NCBI RefSeq assembly: GCF_024713975.1
Contig: NC_091097.1
Location: 1,951,361 to 2,015,360 of the forward strand
Length of the DNA: 64,000 nucleotides
Reading direction: 5' to 3'
Source: Paralichthys olivaceus
Lineage: Eukaryota; Chordata; Actinopteri; Pleuronectiformes; Paralichthyidae
Part shown: positions 11,601-25,000 of the stretch, piece after piece
Layout of the letters: every line of letters starts with the position of its first letter
Position numbering within the stretch: position 1 is the stretch's first letter
The notes under the pieces: generated by a model
What the model was told of the DNA's origin: nothing
The model's input: the letters and a program-made list of their open reading frames with translations, nothing else
Databases searched by the model: none
Position numbers and translations under genes: made by a program

Positions 11601-13053
11601 TGTTGTCAAAGACAAACCGCCCAGTGCTGAAATGTAATATGGGAAATACAGAAAATCAATAAAAAGTCAAAGTCCAGAACCAGAATCTTGTGGCTGCCTT
11701 TAACAGTCATATTCAGTAATGTGTTGTGCTTTCAGACGAGCAGGTTGACTGTCACATGAGTCAGAGAGAGAAACTTTTCCCTACAGGAGCCATGTGCACA
11801 CCTAAATGTTTGTCTTTGTCCTCCCTTGAATCAAAGGGAGGAATCCCAAAGTGCCCAGATGACAGATGACAGCCAAACAAAATGAAACGTGGTTCCAGTA
11901 AATGTGAAAAAATAAATATCCATCCTTCTTTTTTCCAACAAGTCAAAAGTAAATCAAGCAATGTACATGTTTTACGAGCAGTACTGACTCTCCACTCTCA
12001 GTCCTTGTGTTCGTATTTGCTTCATGTCTTTGTCGCTGCACTCGTTTATGCTAGCATGCAAGTTCATTACATGCGGCTCTGTGGCGCAATGGACAGCGCA
12101 TTGGACTTCTAGGTTATAGTGGAGTGGAGTCATTCAAAGGTTGTGGGTTCGAGTCCCACCAGAGTCAAAGTTATCTTTATTGGTCCATAAAGATTTGGCT
12201 TGGGAACTGGAGGGTGGCCGGTTCAAGTATGACCATAAGTATGGAAGGTGGACTGGTAGCTGGAGAGGTGTCAGTTCACCTCCTTGAGCAAGGCACCATA
12301 CCCCCCAATTGCTCACAGGGCGCTCCTCCTGGGGCTGCCCATCACTCTACCATCTCTCTCCAAAAATTGAATGTCTTAGAGCCCTCTGTGTGTGTGGGAT
12401 TGGTTAAACTACATGTATAAAAAGAAAAAAAATGAGTGTAAAAAGAATTTCCCCTTGTGGGATCAAGAAAGAAGTTAAGTTACTGATTCTAAGTTTCCCA
12501 TAATGCAAAAGTATTATCTTCCCTTGCCTCCTGAATACGCACTTCTTTCAAAGATTATTCCAATCTTAATACATTCTCTTTAAATGAAATGAAGGTTGAG
12601 ATAACTGATGAGGAGGCTCTTCACAGGCGGAGGAGTACTCTGTGGGATGCTCCTTTAACTTACAACGTCCATCATTTTTAACCTCATCTCATGTTGTGCT
12701 GCATTCCCATTACCACCCGGAAAAAAAGTAAGTGGGAGCAAGTAGGGATTTTCTTCTCAGACCACTTCAACTTGTTTTGAAAGTTTTGTTTGATTGATAC
12801 GCTTAGGTGTCAGAACACATTTCCCCACTAGGTGGCTCCCTAAAGAAAGAAACAGGGAAGACAGTGTGATGATGTGCAACTTTATGCACCACAAGTCAGT
12901 TTCCATCTTGTCAGGTCAAATTGTCCCTGTATTTCCAGCGTGAGTGCACAGATGTAGATTCATTCCATCCCTGCTGAGAGTGTTTGCCGCTGAAATACTG
13001 AGAGAACCCGAGCTTTACAGAGTCCTGCCAGCTGCACTAGTGGTTGATATACC

Positions 13054-13084
<31 letters not shown>

Positions 13085-16000
13085 CGTGTGTGTGTACACG
13101 TGTGCATATGTGTTGCAGGTCACTGGCTTTGGGAACGAAGACAGGCTACAAACTGTTTTCTCTGACCATGGTGGAAAAACTGGACTGCATCCATGAGAGT
13201 GGTAAGTATGGATCTGTGATTCTGCACCTTGCATCAGTGTGGGCTAAGCTAAAGCCGTCCCCACATTTCTCTCCTCTGGTACTTGGACATTGTAGGGCAG
13301 ATACCGAGTATTGATCGGATACCAGTGCATTTACAAAAATAACTTGTATAAGGTATTTTGAAAAATAAATGATTTATCATCTAATTGAACAGTCTTAACT
13401 ATGGGAAATACAAATTAATAAATCGAGGAAGACACAACAATCAGCACTAGTGCAATCCCACAAAATTGAAGTCTTGCATACGGCACACCTTGCACACACA
13501 TTTGAGCTAGCTCTGCTAATGCTACACTACCAGAAATCACATTTTCTTCTCTGCTCTAAAAACAGTATTTTCCAGTGGCAGTGCAGCGTAACTGCTGTTT
13601 TGGCGCTGCCAAGAAGAGGTGATGTCAAGGAAAAGAAAACTGCACTTTTATCTTGGTGAAAATAATATCTGGGCTTTTAACTAACAGTACATTTGAGTGT
13701 AAACATTATTAAACAGGTGCTGGTAATGGTTTGCTGAGATTTGTCTTGTCGGCTTAGATGTCAAATGATGACAGCATGAGCATCAGAATCGTATCTCTGC
13801 TAGATCATGGACTTTCATTCATTGTGGTGCATGTGACATTCTGCTTTTGTGTTAACCGAGCTGATGTAACAGCTCGTCCGTCTCAGACTCCCCTGTCCAC
13901 CACGTCAGGTCTCCTCAGGTTTCCATACAAGGAAGTGATAATGGGAGAGTACGTCATACACCGACCACAGTGTATATTCTGTTTTGTCCATGAATAGCTC
14001 TTCTTAAATTTCAAATGTATGAGATTTTAAACTTTAATACAGCAGCCAAAAAAATGTCTTTCTATGTAACAATGTAGTGGAATAATGCTGTCCTGAGCAG
14101 ACCTAGAATGAAGTCCCACTCCATCAGGCTTCTCTGTTCTTTGTTTTGGTAGCGTGTTAGTGCACATGAGTCCCTCCCTGTGAACTGTTAGAAAGCACCA
14201 TGGCTACTGCTCTATTTAAAAGTATTGGAAACGTGACGCCCGGGTGGAAACTGATTTTCAGCCCTTTTCTGTGCTGTGACATCTTTCAGACGCACAAACG
14301 CACACATTGAGGCTGTGGTCACACTTACCATTTTCACATTTAAATGTTACACATCCTCAAACTAATGTTAATGTTCGACAAAGATAACACATGTTAGCAC
14401 AGAATGTAGTTTTTAATTAATGACTTCATTTATTAAAGAAAAAGGCTTTTCAAACCTTCATGGCCCTATGTGAAAAAGTAATTTCCCCTCAGTCTCTAAA
14501 TCAACCAATGATCCAACTTGAATTTATATTCAAGTTTCTAAGGATTACTGCAGGACCTGTTCACTGGTATTGTGTTGTAGGCTAAAAGGTCTAAAAAACA
14601 ACAACACATGATGCTGTAAAATAAAATAATTCAACAATGAATGTGAACCAAAGTCATTGAAACCTCAGTCTGGAAAGGGTTACACAGCCATAGGCATGAT
14701 CTCAAGTGAGCCATGGGGAGAGCAGTTAAGGTCAGTGTGGATGATTATTAAAGACATTGGACTGCTTTACTGCTGCAGGATCTGGACAACTTGTCTTCAT
14801 TGATGAAGTCATGAATTCTGCTCTCTACAAGGGATCCTGAAGGAGAATGTCCACCTACTACGTAGAAATGAAAACATCAAATTGCCAACCTGGACATGAT
14901 TTTTGAATTTACTGAACAAAAAACATTTAATGTCATTGTAAAACTAAAGTATACGCTTAAACTAAGATCATGAAATTTCTTGCATAATATCGGCCTCAAC
15001 ACATAACTTAAGGTGGAAAAAGACAAAATGTTAGGTTTGGGCTAGAATGCTCCCCAGTTAAAATCAGGGTAGACCGAGTCATGGTGCAGGTTTTTTTTTT
15101 TTTTTTTTTTTTTTTACCACATGCATCTTTTTTGTTTTCCATATGAGGTATGATATCATAAAGGGGTGTTTGGTTTGTCATTTGCTGAGGCGTTATCTCC
15201 ATGTGAACCAGCTCAGTCTATCAAATTAGATTCATTCTTTTCTAATCAGTTCTTTCAAACACAAACACAGTGGGCGATGCAGCTCAGGTTGTCCACTAAA
15301 TGATACCTCCCGTCCACAAGCCGTCCTGATGGCTGCTGTATGAAATAAGTAATGTGAAATATCTGGGAGAAACCCAGAAACTGGATGGCCGCAGGATAAA
15401 TGCTTATAGTTGATCAAATAAGAGTGGACAATTCCTCAACAGGGACACTAAAGACTCATTGCAAGTTTGAAAGTTGTCTCGTTTTAGTTGTTGCTGTTGT
15501 TAACTCCATGGGTTGTGTCTGGACAGGCAGAGACTGGGTTTTTAGAAACAGTGATGCAGTCACCCACATTCACTTCCTCATTGGTTCCTCTCAGTTCAAT
15601 CCTGACTCCCAGCTGTGAAGGCAGTTTTTCACACTTATGTAATAATTCCACTTTTTATAACACAGTTTAAATCAAATAAAACATATTCTATCTACCAAAG
15701 AATATCACACTATGACTCAGACACCAGTCGGCTGCATTGTTGTCTTGTTGGCTCTCCTTTTCACAAGGTAATTGGGTGTGTTTCAGGGAACTTTAGGGTT
15801 CTTTTCATAATCTTGCCATCTTGTTATAGATCTTGCAAATGGTCCTAAATGTTCCTAAACACAGCTACAGTCACCAGTTTAATGTGCAAGGAAGCCTGAC
15901 ATCTTAACCAAGTTCCTGCTAAATCACAGTGTAACCGTATCAGAATAAGAGAATAATTATGATGAATGTTTGCTGACTCGATAACTGTGTGAGGAAGGAA

Positions 16001-19000
16001 ATTCTCTGTGTAAACAGAAGCAGTTATTATCTCGGCAGTGAGACCACCAAAAGGCCAACGTCTCCACATCAGAACGTTCACTGTGCTGTTGGAAGGTTTC
16101 AGCGGCTGGATGCTCAGACAAGGCCGGGCCTGCAGTAATAACACCGTGCTCATGTCTGTTGGCAGCAGCCTCCCATGGAAAAGAATAGTTTTCTCAGAAT
16201 GGGTGTGTGTATGAGCTGTACTCTGTAGAGATTGCTAGAGACCTGGTTTATGTCCACTGGACCAACAGATCTTGGATAAGGTAGATGTAAATATAACAAA
16301 AAGTTTTTGTGTCAAAAATATAGGAAACCTTGTCAGGTATCCCAAACGTGAAAGGTTTGATAAACATGCAAAATGTAAAGGTCTAATGAAGCATGGATAT
16401 GGCATTGAACAGGTGTAGCGATGTCCTGACACTTTGTGCTCCCGACTCTGAGTAATCTTTTACATTGAGTACTATAATCTGCCAACCAAATTCAGTACTG
16501 TATTTGTTGATTTTATCTTTCATATTAGAGCTCTACAGCAATCTGAGAGGATAATAACATTTCATCAACATGTACAGTATATACAGCTTTTTGAATCTGA
16601 ACAGTACAATAGCTCTGCCTTAAAAATACAATCTGCATTTCAGCTTGTCTCTAATAGTTTTCTTATAATATGCATTTAGTATTATATGTGTGCATTGTGG
16701 GTTATCTGTGCCAGGAAGCTTCTAGCAGGAGTCAAGTCATCTCCAACCTCAACGCAATGTTGAAGTTCTGGTCAAACAGCAGAATGTTAATCTAACATTA
16801 TTACATGTGATGTGATAATGGCAGCTTTTGACCATAAAGGGGAATGTGGTCATTCACCACATACTGGAACTGGAATATCTAAAAACTAATAACAACACAT
16901 GCTGCAACAACAGCACAACACTGTGCACAAATAAAACCACAACATCCTTGATTATAATGCTGCCATCTTACGCTGCTGACCCCATGTAGAGGCTGGACAG
17001 TTGTGATTGGAGGGTGTACCAAGGTCCCGCCGACGAGCCCACCCAACCAATCATGAGTCAGTCTCACCTGTCAATCATGAAGTCTCCTCCCCTTTTCATA
17101 GTATCAACTAACAAATTAAAAGCAAACTTATCAGACACATGAGCACTTGAACACACAATTGTGTGATGTTTTAGCTTCACTTTCAGTGGCTGTTATGTCT
17201 GCCATCTTTACACACGGGTATTAAACTGTTTCCATCACTGACTGCTTGCCTCTGTTCTTCACCAGTAGAGACTCCCGATGTCTACATCGTGGAACGTCTC
17301 TTCTCCAGCAGTCTGGTAGTCGTGGTGAGCATCGCCATGCCGCAGCGAATGAACATCTATCACTTCAAGAAGGGGACAGAGATCTGCAACTACAGCTACC
17401 CCAACAACATCCTTTCTGTCAAGCTCAACAGACAGGTGAGCAACCCTGTCTCACACCATCTTCCCCAGTTGCTGACCTGTTAGAAGATATGGAATTAAAG
17501 ACAAAGCACTGTTCTCATATTGTGGTGTCGAGCTAGTTTGTCTCATTACTAGAATTACCTTACATTTTTCGTTGTAATATAATCCTGTTTGGCTGCTTAG
17601 CTAAAATACTTGGACAAGCAAGACAAAGGCTGATGTTCTGCTTTACTCTGCATCGACACCTGTGGGTGTTTGAGGGTGTAGCACAGTCCCAGCTACATTC
17701 TGTGTGTATCCAAAGAAGAAACAATTAATAATCAGCATTAGTGATTTGTCCTCTAACATTTGAACAAGAACCAGTAGTTCAATGTGAAAACAGTCACCCG
17801 CCCAGAAGCATATTAGCTATACATCATGTAGTGGGGTCAAAGTAGGCAAGATTCAAACAAGCTAAGAATATACAGTGGATTGTCCTCTTCTTTTCCTTTA
17901 GATTCCAAGTCTTAGATGGTTTGGTTAAGTTGGAATTACAAGAGACAGAAGAAGCAGGGTCTCGACCTTACTATATGAAGTGCCCTGAGATAATGTATAT
18001 AATGGCGCCATATAAATACAATTAAACTGAATTGAACTGGATCCTCCGGTTCCCATGATCAAACTCAACTGCATGCTATATGTCTGAGTCAGCCTTCCTG
18101 TCCATCAGTTATCTTGACTCTTGACCTTTTAGAGTCTGAGACAGCAAAAATAAACCACATCCCTTCCTGACCTGCTGTCTCTGTTTGCTCACACTCAAGC
18201 TCGTCTACAAGATTTCCTCCAAATATGTAGTAAACCATAACATCCCTTTGTTTCCATCAAAGGACATGATTCATTTTAAGCACTTCACCACCAATGGGAA
18301 CATGTAAACAACGGTGCCAGTGACATCAGAGGCAGATGGTTCCACTTAGTGAGCCAAGGACACAATGTTCCAAATATCTTTCAAATGTTAAAAGTACATG
18401 ACTTGATTTGATGACTAAACAAACACGCTCCACTGTAAACACAATCCAGCTTGTAATGATCTTGTTGTTCCGCTGGGGTTAAGGCAAGAGAGCTCAGTAC
18501 TGCAGCAGCCTGAGTGAATGTGACCTTCATCTCAATGCATCTCAACCATGAACTCGATAATGATCTCTGTGGGGACAAAAATACTGATGGCATGATGCTT
18601 CACTAAACTACGATGGGGAAGATGGTTAACATCAGCTGCTTGTCACCTGATTGTTACCGTTAGCACTTTGCCAATCTTACATCATACACTTGGAAAAGTT
18701 GGCTACTAACCATAACAATTGTTATTTTGTGGTGATTTGATCAGACATTCATTTGTCAACACTGTAATAGGAGCCTTAAAAAATGACCTAATCAAAAGCT
18801 ACCCACCTCGTAGAATTAAAATCTACTTAAAGGTACAGTGTGTATAATTTATTGATATCTAGTGTTGAAGTGTCATGTAGCAGCTGAACACCCCTCACCT
18901 CACCCTCTCCTTCCAAACATGAAAAAGAAACTGTGGTAGCTTCAGTTGTCATAAAAACTCAAAAGGTGTTTAGTTTGTTCAGTCTGGACTAATGTAAAAA

Positions 19001-22000
19001 CATGGCGGCCTCTGTAGAGAGGACCTCCTCCATGTAAATATAAAGTATTTAAATATAAAGGGTCTTTTCTGGGGTAAAGAAAACTACAATTCATACAATT
19101 TAGATGAAACCAACTAGTGAAAACATCATGAGGATTATTCTACATTACATTTCTGCCAATAGTTCCCTTTCTAAATCTTACACACTGGACCTTTAAGGTC
19201 TGTATTTCAGTATACAGTTCTGTCAAAGTTTGACGCACCTCAGGTGTTAAGCTTCTTATCCATCCCAAATTCCCACCATGTGCTCAGTCCCAGATTCATG
19301 GCTAGACAGGCTAAATTTCAGACTAATTTACACACTATCCAGCCATAGAGCATATGGATCCCATCAATATTGAAGTTGCTGTTTTATAGATCTCCAGAAA
19401 GTGATCCACATGAGCTGTGGGGATCATCTCCCAGGCTCTCTGTGCCATGTTTGAACTCAGCAGCTCACTCCTTCACAACACTGTTGCCATGTCTTTGTGG
19501 ACCCTCTTGGGCGACAAACCTAAAGTGCCGACTGGCAATTTTCAATGACCAGAAACAGAAATACCACAAAAAGCTAAGAGTAGCAAAGAGTAGGTTTGTA
19601 ATAAGAGCTGTTTTTAAGAGAATGCAGTTTTCAGGCACCTCCGCCTTGGCCTTGTCCATTTTTATATACAGACCAAGGGTACAACAAAGAACCCGTTAGC
19701 TCTGTGAGGACACAAAAGACTCTAACAGAAATATACTCTTTAAAACATTTGCGGTTGGTGCATGTGTGGTGCCCCAGCCACCCCAAAGCTTTATTCAGGG
19801 CTGAATTTTGATTGTCCCCCTCAATAGAATTTTTCACAAGTAAGCTGAAAACATATTTGTATTCATTAGCCTTTCAATGTGCCTAAATTGTTGTGTTGTG
19901 TAGTATTATGATCTTTGTTATTATTGTTATCACTGCTTATCTGTTACCACTTTTTTTTGTAAAGCACTTTGGATCAACAATGTTGTGTTTAAAATGCTAG
20001 ATAAATAAAGTTGTAGTTATGGAGAAAGTAGAATTAAGGAATTAATATCAAATATTTAAATGAGCAAATGCTTTAGTTTTTTTCTTGGTTTTGTGTGCTC
20101 TTTAAAAATTCTCATTAGTGTGTGTTTACTCCTGAATGTGTATGAAAAAGGTGCAGGAGTCATGTGTAACTGCAGCGGTGAGGAAATGACAGTGAACACT
20201 GACTGCAGCACTGTACAATTAGCTGAGGGCTGCTGTGTCTTGCAGAGACTCGTGGTGTGCCTTGAAGAGTCCATTTATATCCACAACATCAAAGACATGA
20301 AGCTGCTCAAGACTCTTCTTAACACTCCGTCCAACCCCTCAGGTGAGACAAGCACAAGATTCACACATACACACCTTTTCCGTGGTGCAGAAATGATGTC
20401 TGACCGGATAAATCCAGTTTATTATGACAGCTATCTACATCCAGGTGAACTTATAACACTGTACCTGTTACTGTAGGTTATTGCATCATAAATGTCTATG
20501 AGTCTAAAGTCCAACTTATCTGATTTATCTACTATAAATGAAAGTGTCACTGACCCTCTGTCTGGTTGGAAATTCTACAACCTCTTATCTGATAGTCTTC
20601 AAGCTTGGTGGACATTTTACAGAGGAAGTGTAGTGTTGAATGTGAAGGGTTTGGGAGGTGGAAAATCATAAAATGCAAAAATAAAATATAATTATAATAT
20701 ATGTATAAGATATGTCACAGCCCAGCATTTATTTAACATTTACATTGATTTAAACCAAACCATAATATAATCAATACAACGTTTAGGAATGAGTAGGTCA
20801 GTAATGTACAGCATTACTCCCCCAGAGAGAGCGAGGCTTATAAAGGCAGAGCTCCACGGGCCCATACGTGACCTCACCTCCACCTACAGCTCAGAGTAAT
20901 GAAGCGCAGGGACACCTAGTGTCCAGGTGAGGGTGGAGTGAAACACTTCACTTTCATTCTGTTTGGGAACACAACTGTATCATGGCAGGTGTGTTGCTTG
21001 TAAGTGCAGTGTTGAATGTGTGTGTGTTGAGTTGTGTGGGTAATGATCTCAATAAAGCTGCAAGCTGGATCAATACAGGTCAGAGAATCAGCCCCGACCA
21101 GCAGACACACTCCAACCAATGTAATTCCTTTCAGGATTATTTTAGTGATTTTATTATTACTCTAGATTCTGTCACTTTAAACCTTCAAAAAGAGTCAGCA
21201 TTATTGTTGCACGTATGTGAACAAATGTACTCACTCTGAAGTGAAGGGAATGGGACACTTCAACACTGCTCAGGCCTGGTATTAAGGTGTGTCTTGGGAG
21301 ACCTGATGATGAATGTGCCTTAGACACATTGAGATGTGTTCACTCAGACCAGATCCAGAAGTGTTCTGGGACCAACATGGACACTTTCTTATAGCAGTGG
21401 GGCCGCACATGTGTCCTGGGCATCAATGAAAGAGCTGTGTGTATTTGCATATAGAACAGGAAGGTCAGATCTGATCAATCAAATGTCTGGTGTGACGTGA
21501 CAAACGTAGAGTTGTCCACTTGGGATTAGTTCACCCAGGATAGTTATTCTTTCTCTCTGATCATCTTAAATCTTGAATCCTCCCACAGGTCTCTGTGCTC
21601 TCTCTATCAATCATTCCAACTCCTACCTGGCGTACCCTGGCAGTGCCACCATTGGGGAGATTATAGTGTACGATGCCAACAATTTGGTAAGCATCGTTTA
21701 TTCACACCTCAGACACTACCCTTCACCCTCAGTAATTTCGAATGGTGTCAGCTGACTCAGCTACAGTTTGTCTGTCTAACAGTCAAGTTCTGTCTTACAT
21801 CACTGTACTTTCAAGAATTCTCCATAGTTTCTATCCCTTTTTGGTATAACAAAGTGCAAGTGCAGTGCATTGTACATACATACTGACAGATTAAAACTAA
21901 CATCATGTCATTAGGGGACACGTGCCAAAATCTGCTATTTTATTATTACATTTTTTCTTCTCATAACTGAAGACTGTGTTACGCAAATCTTACACTTTGA

Positions 22001-25000
22001 GATTTATTTAATTTAATTCATCTATGTACATTTGTTGTTATAATACCATATAATTTTGTTATAACTCTCTCTTGTTACATGATAGGAAATTCAGTGCATT
22101 GTTATAACATCACAAAGATCCAGTCATTGGCATAATAATGTGGTTTGTATCGCCCCAATTTATAAAATGTTTTTATTGAATTTCCTGTGAATATGTTTAA
22201 ATGATACAAAAGTAATTGTTAAAATGACAGAAGTAATAAAATATAAAGTTAACTGAGAAATCGGCTTTAAATCCTGGCTTTATAAAAAGATTTCAGTTTT
22301 AATATATCCTTTAGATATAAATTAAAATGTGACAAGACTTCACGTTTGTCTGTGATTTTAAACTGAAGGGCACTCACACCTCAAAGTGAACTTTCTGCTA
22401 AACACACTCCAAGATACTGTTTTAGCTGAAGCAGTTTTATCTCAGGTCGTCTTCTGTTCACTCCTGACCCAGGTCGCTCGGATGGTACCTAAGCTGGTGT
22501 CTCTATGTCCTAAGAGATACAGAACAGTATAAGAGTGATCTGGGTTGAACTTGAGGGGTATGGGCGGGCACTGTTGAAAACACACCAGGAAGGGTATCTC
22601 TCTCTGAGATTGTCTGGTGACTCATGGTCGGATCATATCAGGTCTGACATAGATATGGCTTAGTAGTGTAGTTTTTGTGATGCAAGAAAATGTTGATCTT
22701 TTAAAACGGGACAAAGCAACCAGCTCTTCCTGTTCCTCCACTGACAGGTCAAACCATATCATCTCTTTTAACCTGGAATTACATCAGCTGACCTCAGCCG
22801 CATGCTGACTGTTCAGATGAACTCAGGTCGACAAGGCTCACCCTCCTCCTGTCTTTTTCTGAGGACTCAGTGTTTTACATTGTGTCATGAGACTAGGAGA
22901 CATGTCCACAGACACAATTCAAGAAAAGTAATACATTATATCGGAGCCCAACATGTACCGGCTGTCACAGCCTCTTTTCCAAACTTTAGCTGCTGTCCTT
23001 TGTCGGGGATGAGCTGTAATATAGAGATATTATTATATTATTACTATTTTTATAAATTATATTTTAAAATACTTAAATCAAATAATTATTTATAATTCTA
23101 AAGACAGAAAATCCATTAAAACAATAATATGGTGGTTTTGGAGCAGGTTGTTCCTGCCAGCTGACTTCTTTATAATTAGGAGCACTGACAGAAGTCTTTG
23201 TTAGTGCAAGGAGCACATATGGTAGATATATAAAGGCAGGGATGAGAGTTGAACCTCACAAGTGCAAGTCCATATCTTGAGACTTCAAGTCCAGATGGCT
23301 TCTTCCAGCATTAAAATGAACCGTGTCACAAAGCTAATAATGTGGAAAAACACTCTTTCTTTCTTTCTTCTCCTCTTTTTCATTTCAGAACACAGTGGCA
23401 ATGATCCCAGCACACGACAGTCCTGTGGCAGCTCTCACCTTCAACGCCTCAGCCACCAAACTTGCGAGTGCCTCAGAGAGAGTAAGAAATCACCAACCTT
23501 ATCACGTCTCATGACTCTGAGATGGACAAAGAGCTAGCTCACATGTTGGTCCTATTAATGATGTTCACGGTCCCCAATTCAATTCAGATTCAATCTTATT
23601 TGTATAGCGGCAAATCATAATATACATTATATGATGGCACATTACATAGAAGGTCGAGAAACCCAACAGTAACTCACATCCATTTCAAGGGGTTTCATAA
23701 ACTAAGGCTGAATGTGCATCCAGTTTATTCTGGATATTCACTGTCCCCATGAATCTTTTCCTTCAATCCCACCACCAGGCCTTAAAGGTACAGTGTGTAG
23801 AATTTAGTGATATCTAGTGTTGAAGTGTCATGTTGCAGCTGAACACCCCTCACCTCACCCTCTCCTTCCAAACATGAAAAAGAACCTGTGGTAGCTTCAG
23901 TTGTCATAAAAACTCAAAAGGTGTTTAGTTTGTTCAGTCTGGACTAATGTAAAAAACATGGCGGCCTCTGTAGAGAGGACCTCCTCCATGTAAATATAAA
24001 GTATTTAAATATAAAGGGTCTTTTCTGGGGTAAAGAAAACTACAATTCATACAATTTAGATGAAACAAACTAGTGGACACATCATGAGGATTATTTTACA
24101 TTAAATATCTGCCAATAGTTCCCTTTCACCTAAATCTTACACACTGGACCTTTAATACTAACTTTTACAAGAGGAGTTCCACCATCTGATGAGCAGATAA
24201 TCATGAAAACACTTTTATACTTGTCATTTTGTAAGTTTCTACTCAGAGTCCTAAAGTATTGATTATACTTTGTTAATTAATACTTAAAATCTAGATTATG
24301 TCAGATAAGACCACTTTATTTATACCTAATGGGGAAACTAATTTGCCACCACAGACAAAAACATTCAATTCACAGTACACATCAAAATATGAAAACACTA
24401 ACAATCCATTTGAGACATAATTAAGAAATATAACACGTAAAAGACCTTCTTAGTCTTTGACGGCCTCTGAGAGCTCAATTGAAATCATCACAGCCTTTAC
24501 TTCGTGCCACTCTGTCCTGACACTTTGCATCAAGCCGGACTACTTAAGATTCCTTTTTATTTTCCCACAATCATGCACACACAGCACTACAAGCAACATG
24601 GGGGGAAATTTGACCTCTGCATTTAATCCATCCGTGTGAACACAGCACGCACGGAACACAATACACACAGTGACCACACAGCGCAGTGGGCAGCCATGAA
24701 AGCACCCGGGGAACTTGTTCAGCTCTGTTAGTAAAAACAAAACCATTGGTATATTGTTTCTTTCAAAGCTTTTGTATTGTTGCGTAGGAGAGCAAGGGTT
24801 GATAGCAGAGCGTGAGAGCTTTACTCTTGTTAGATGTAAGATTATAAATGGAAAGACGAGGGAAGAGCAGCTGCTCTGCATCACCAAGTCCCAAAGAGAA
24901 ATCTCTGGCCACTGCATCTCAATGCAATTGTCGCTATAATACACTGTATGTACTGTACATTTGTGAAGTATTCAGCTGTTGTAAACCAATGCAAAGATAA

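Noticed and set aside
24540..24944. 134-codon minus-strand frame in wipi1 intron 6
   Set aside because: Overlaps a SINE fragment and has no recognisable protein features.
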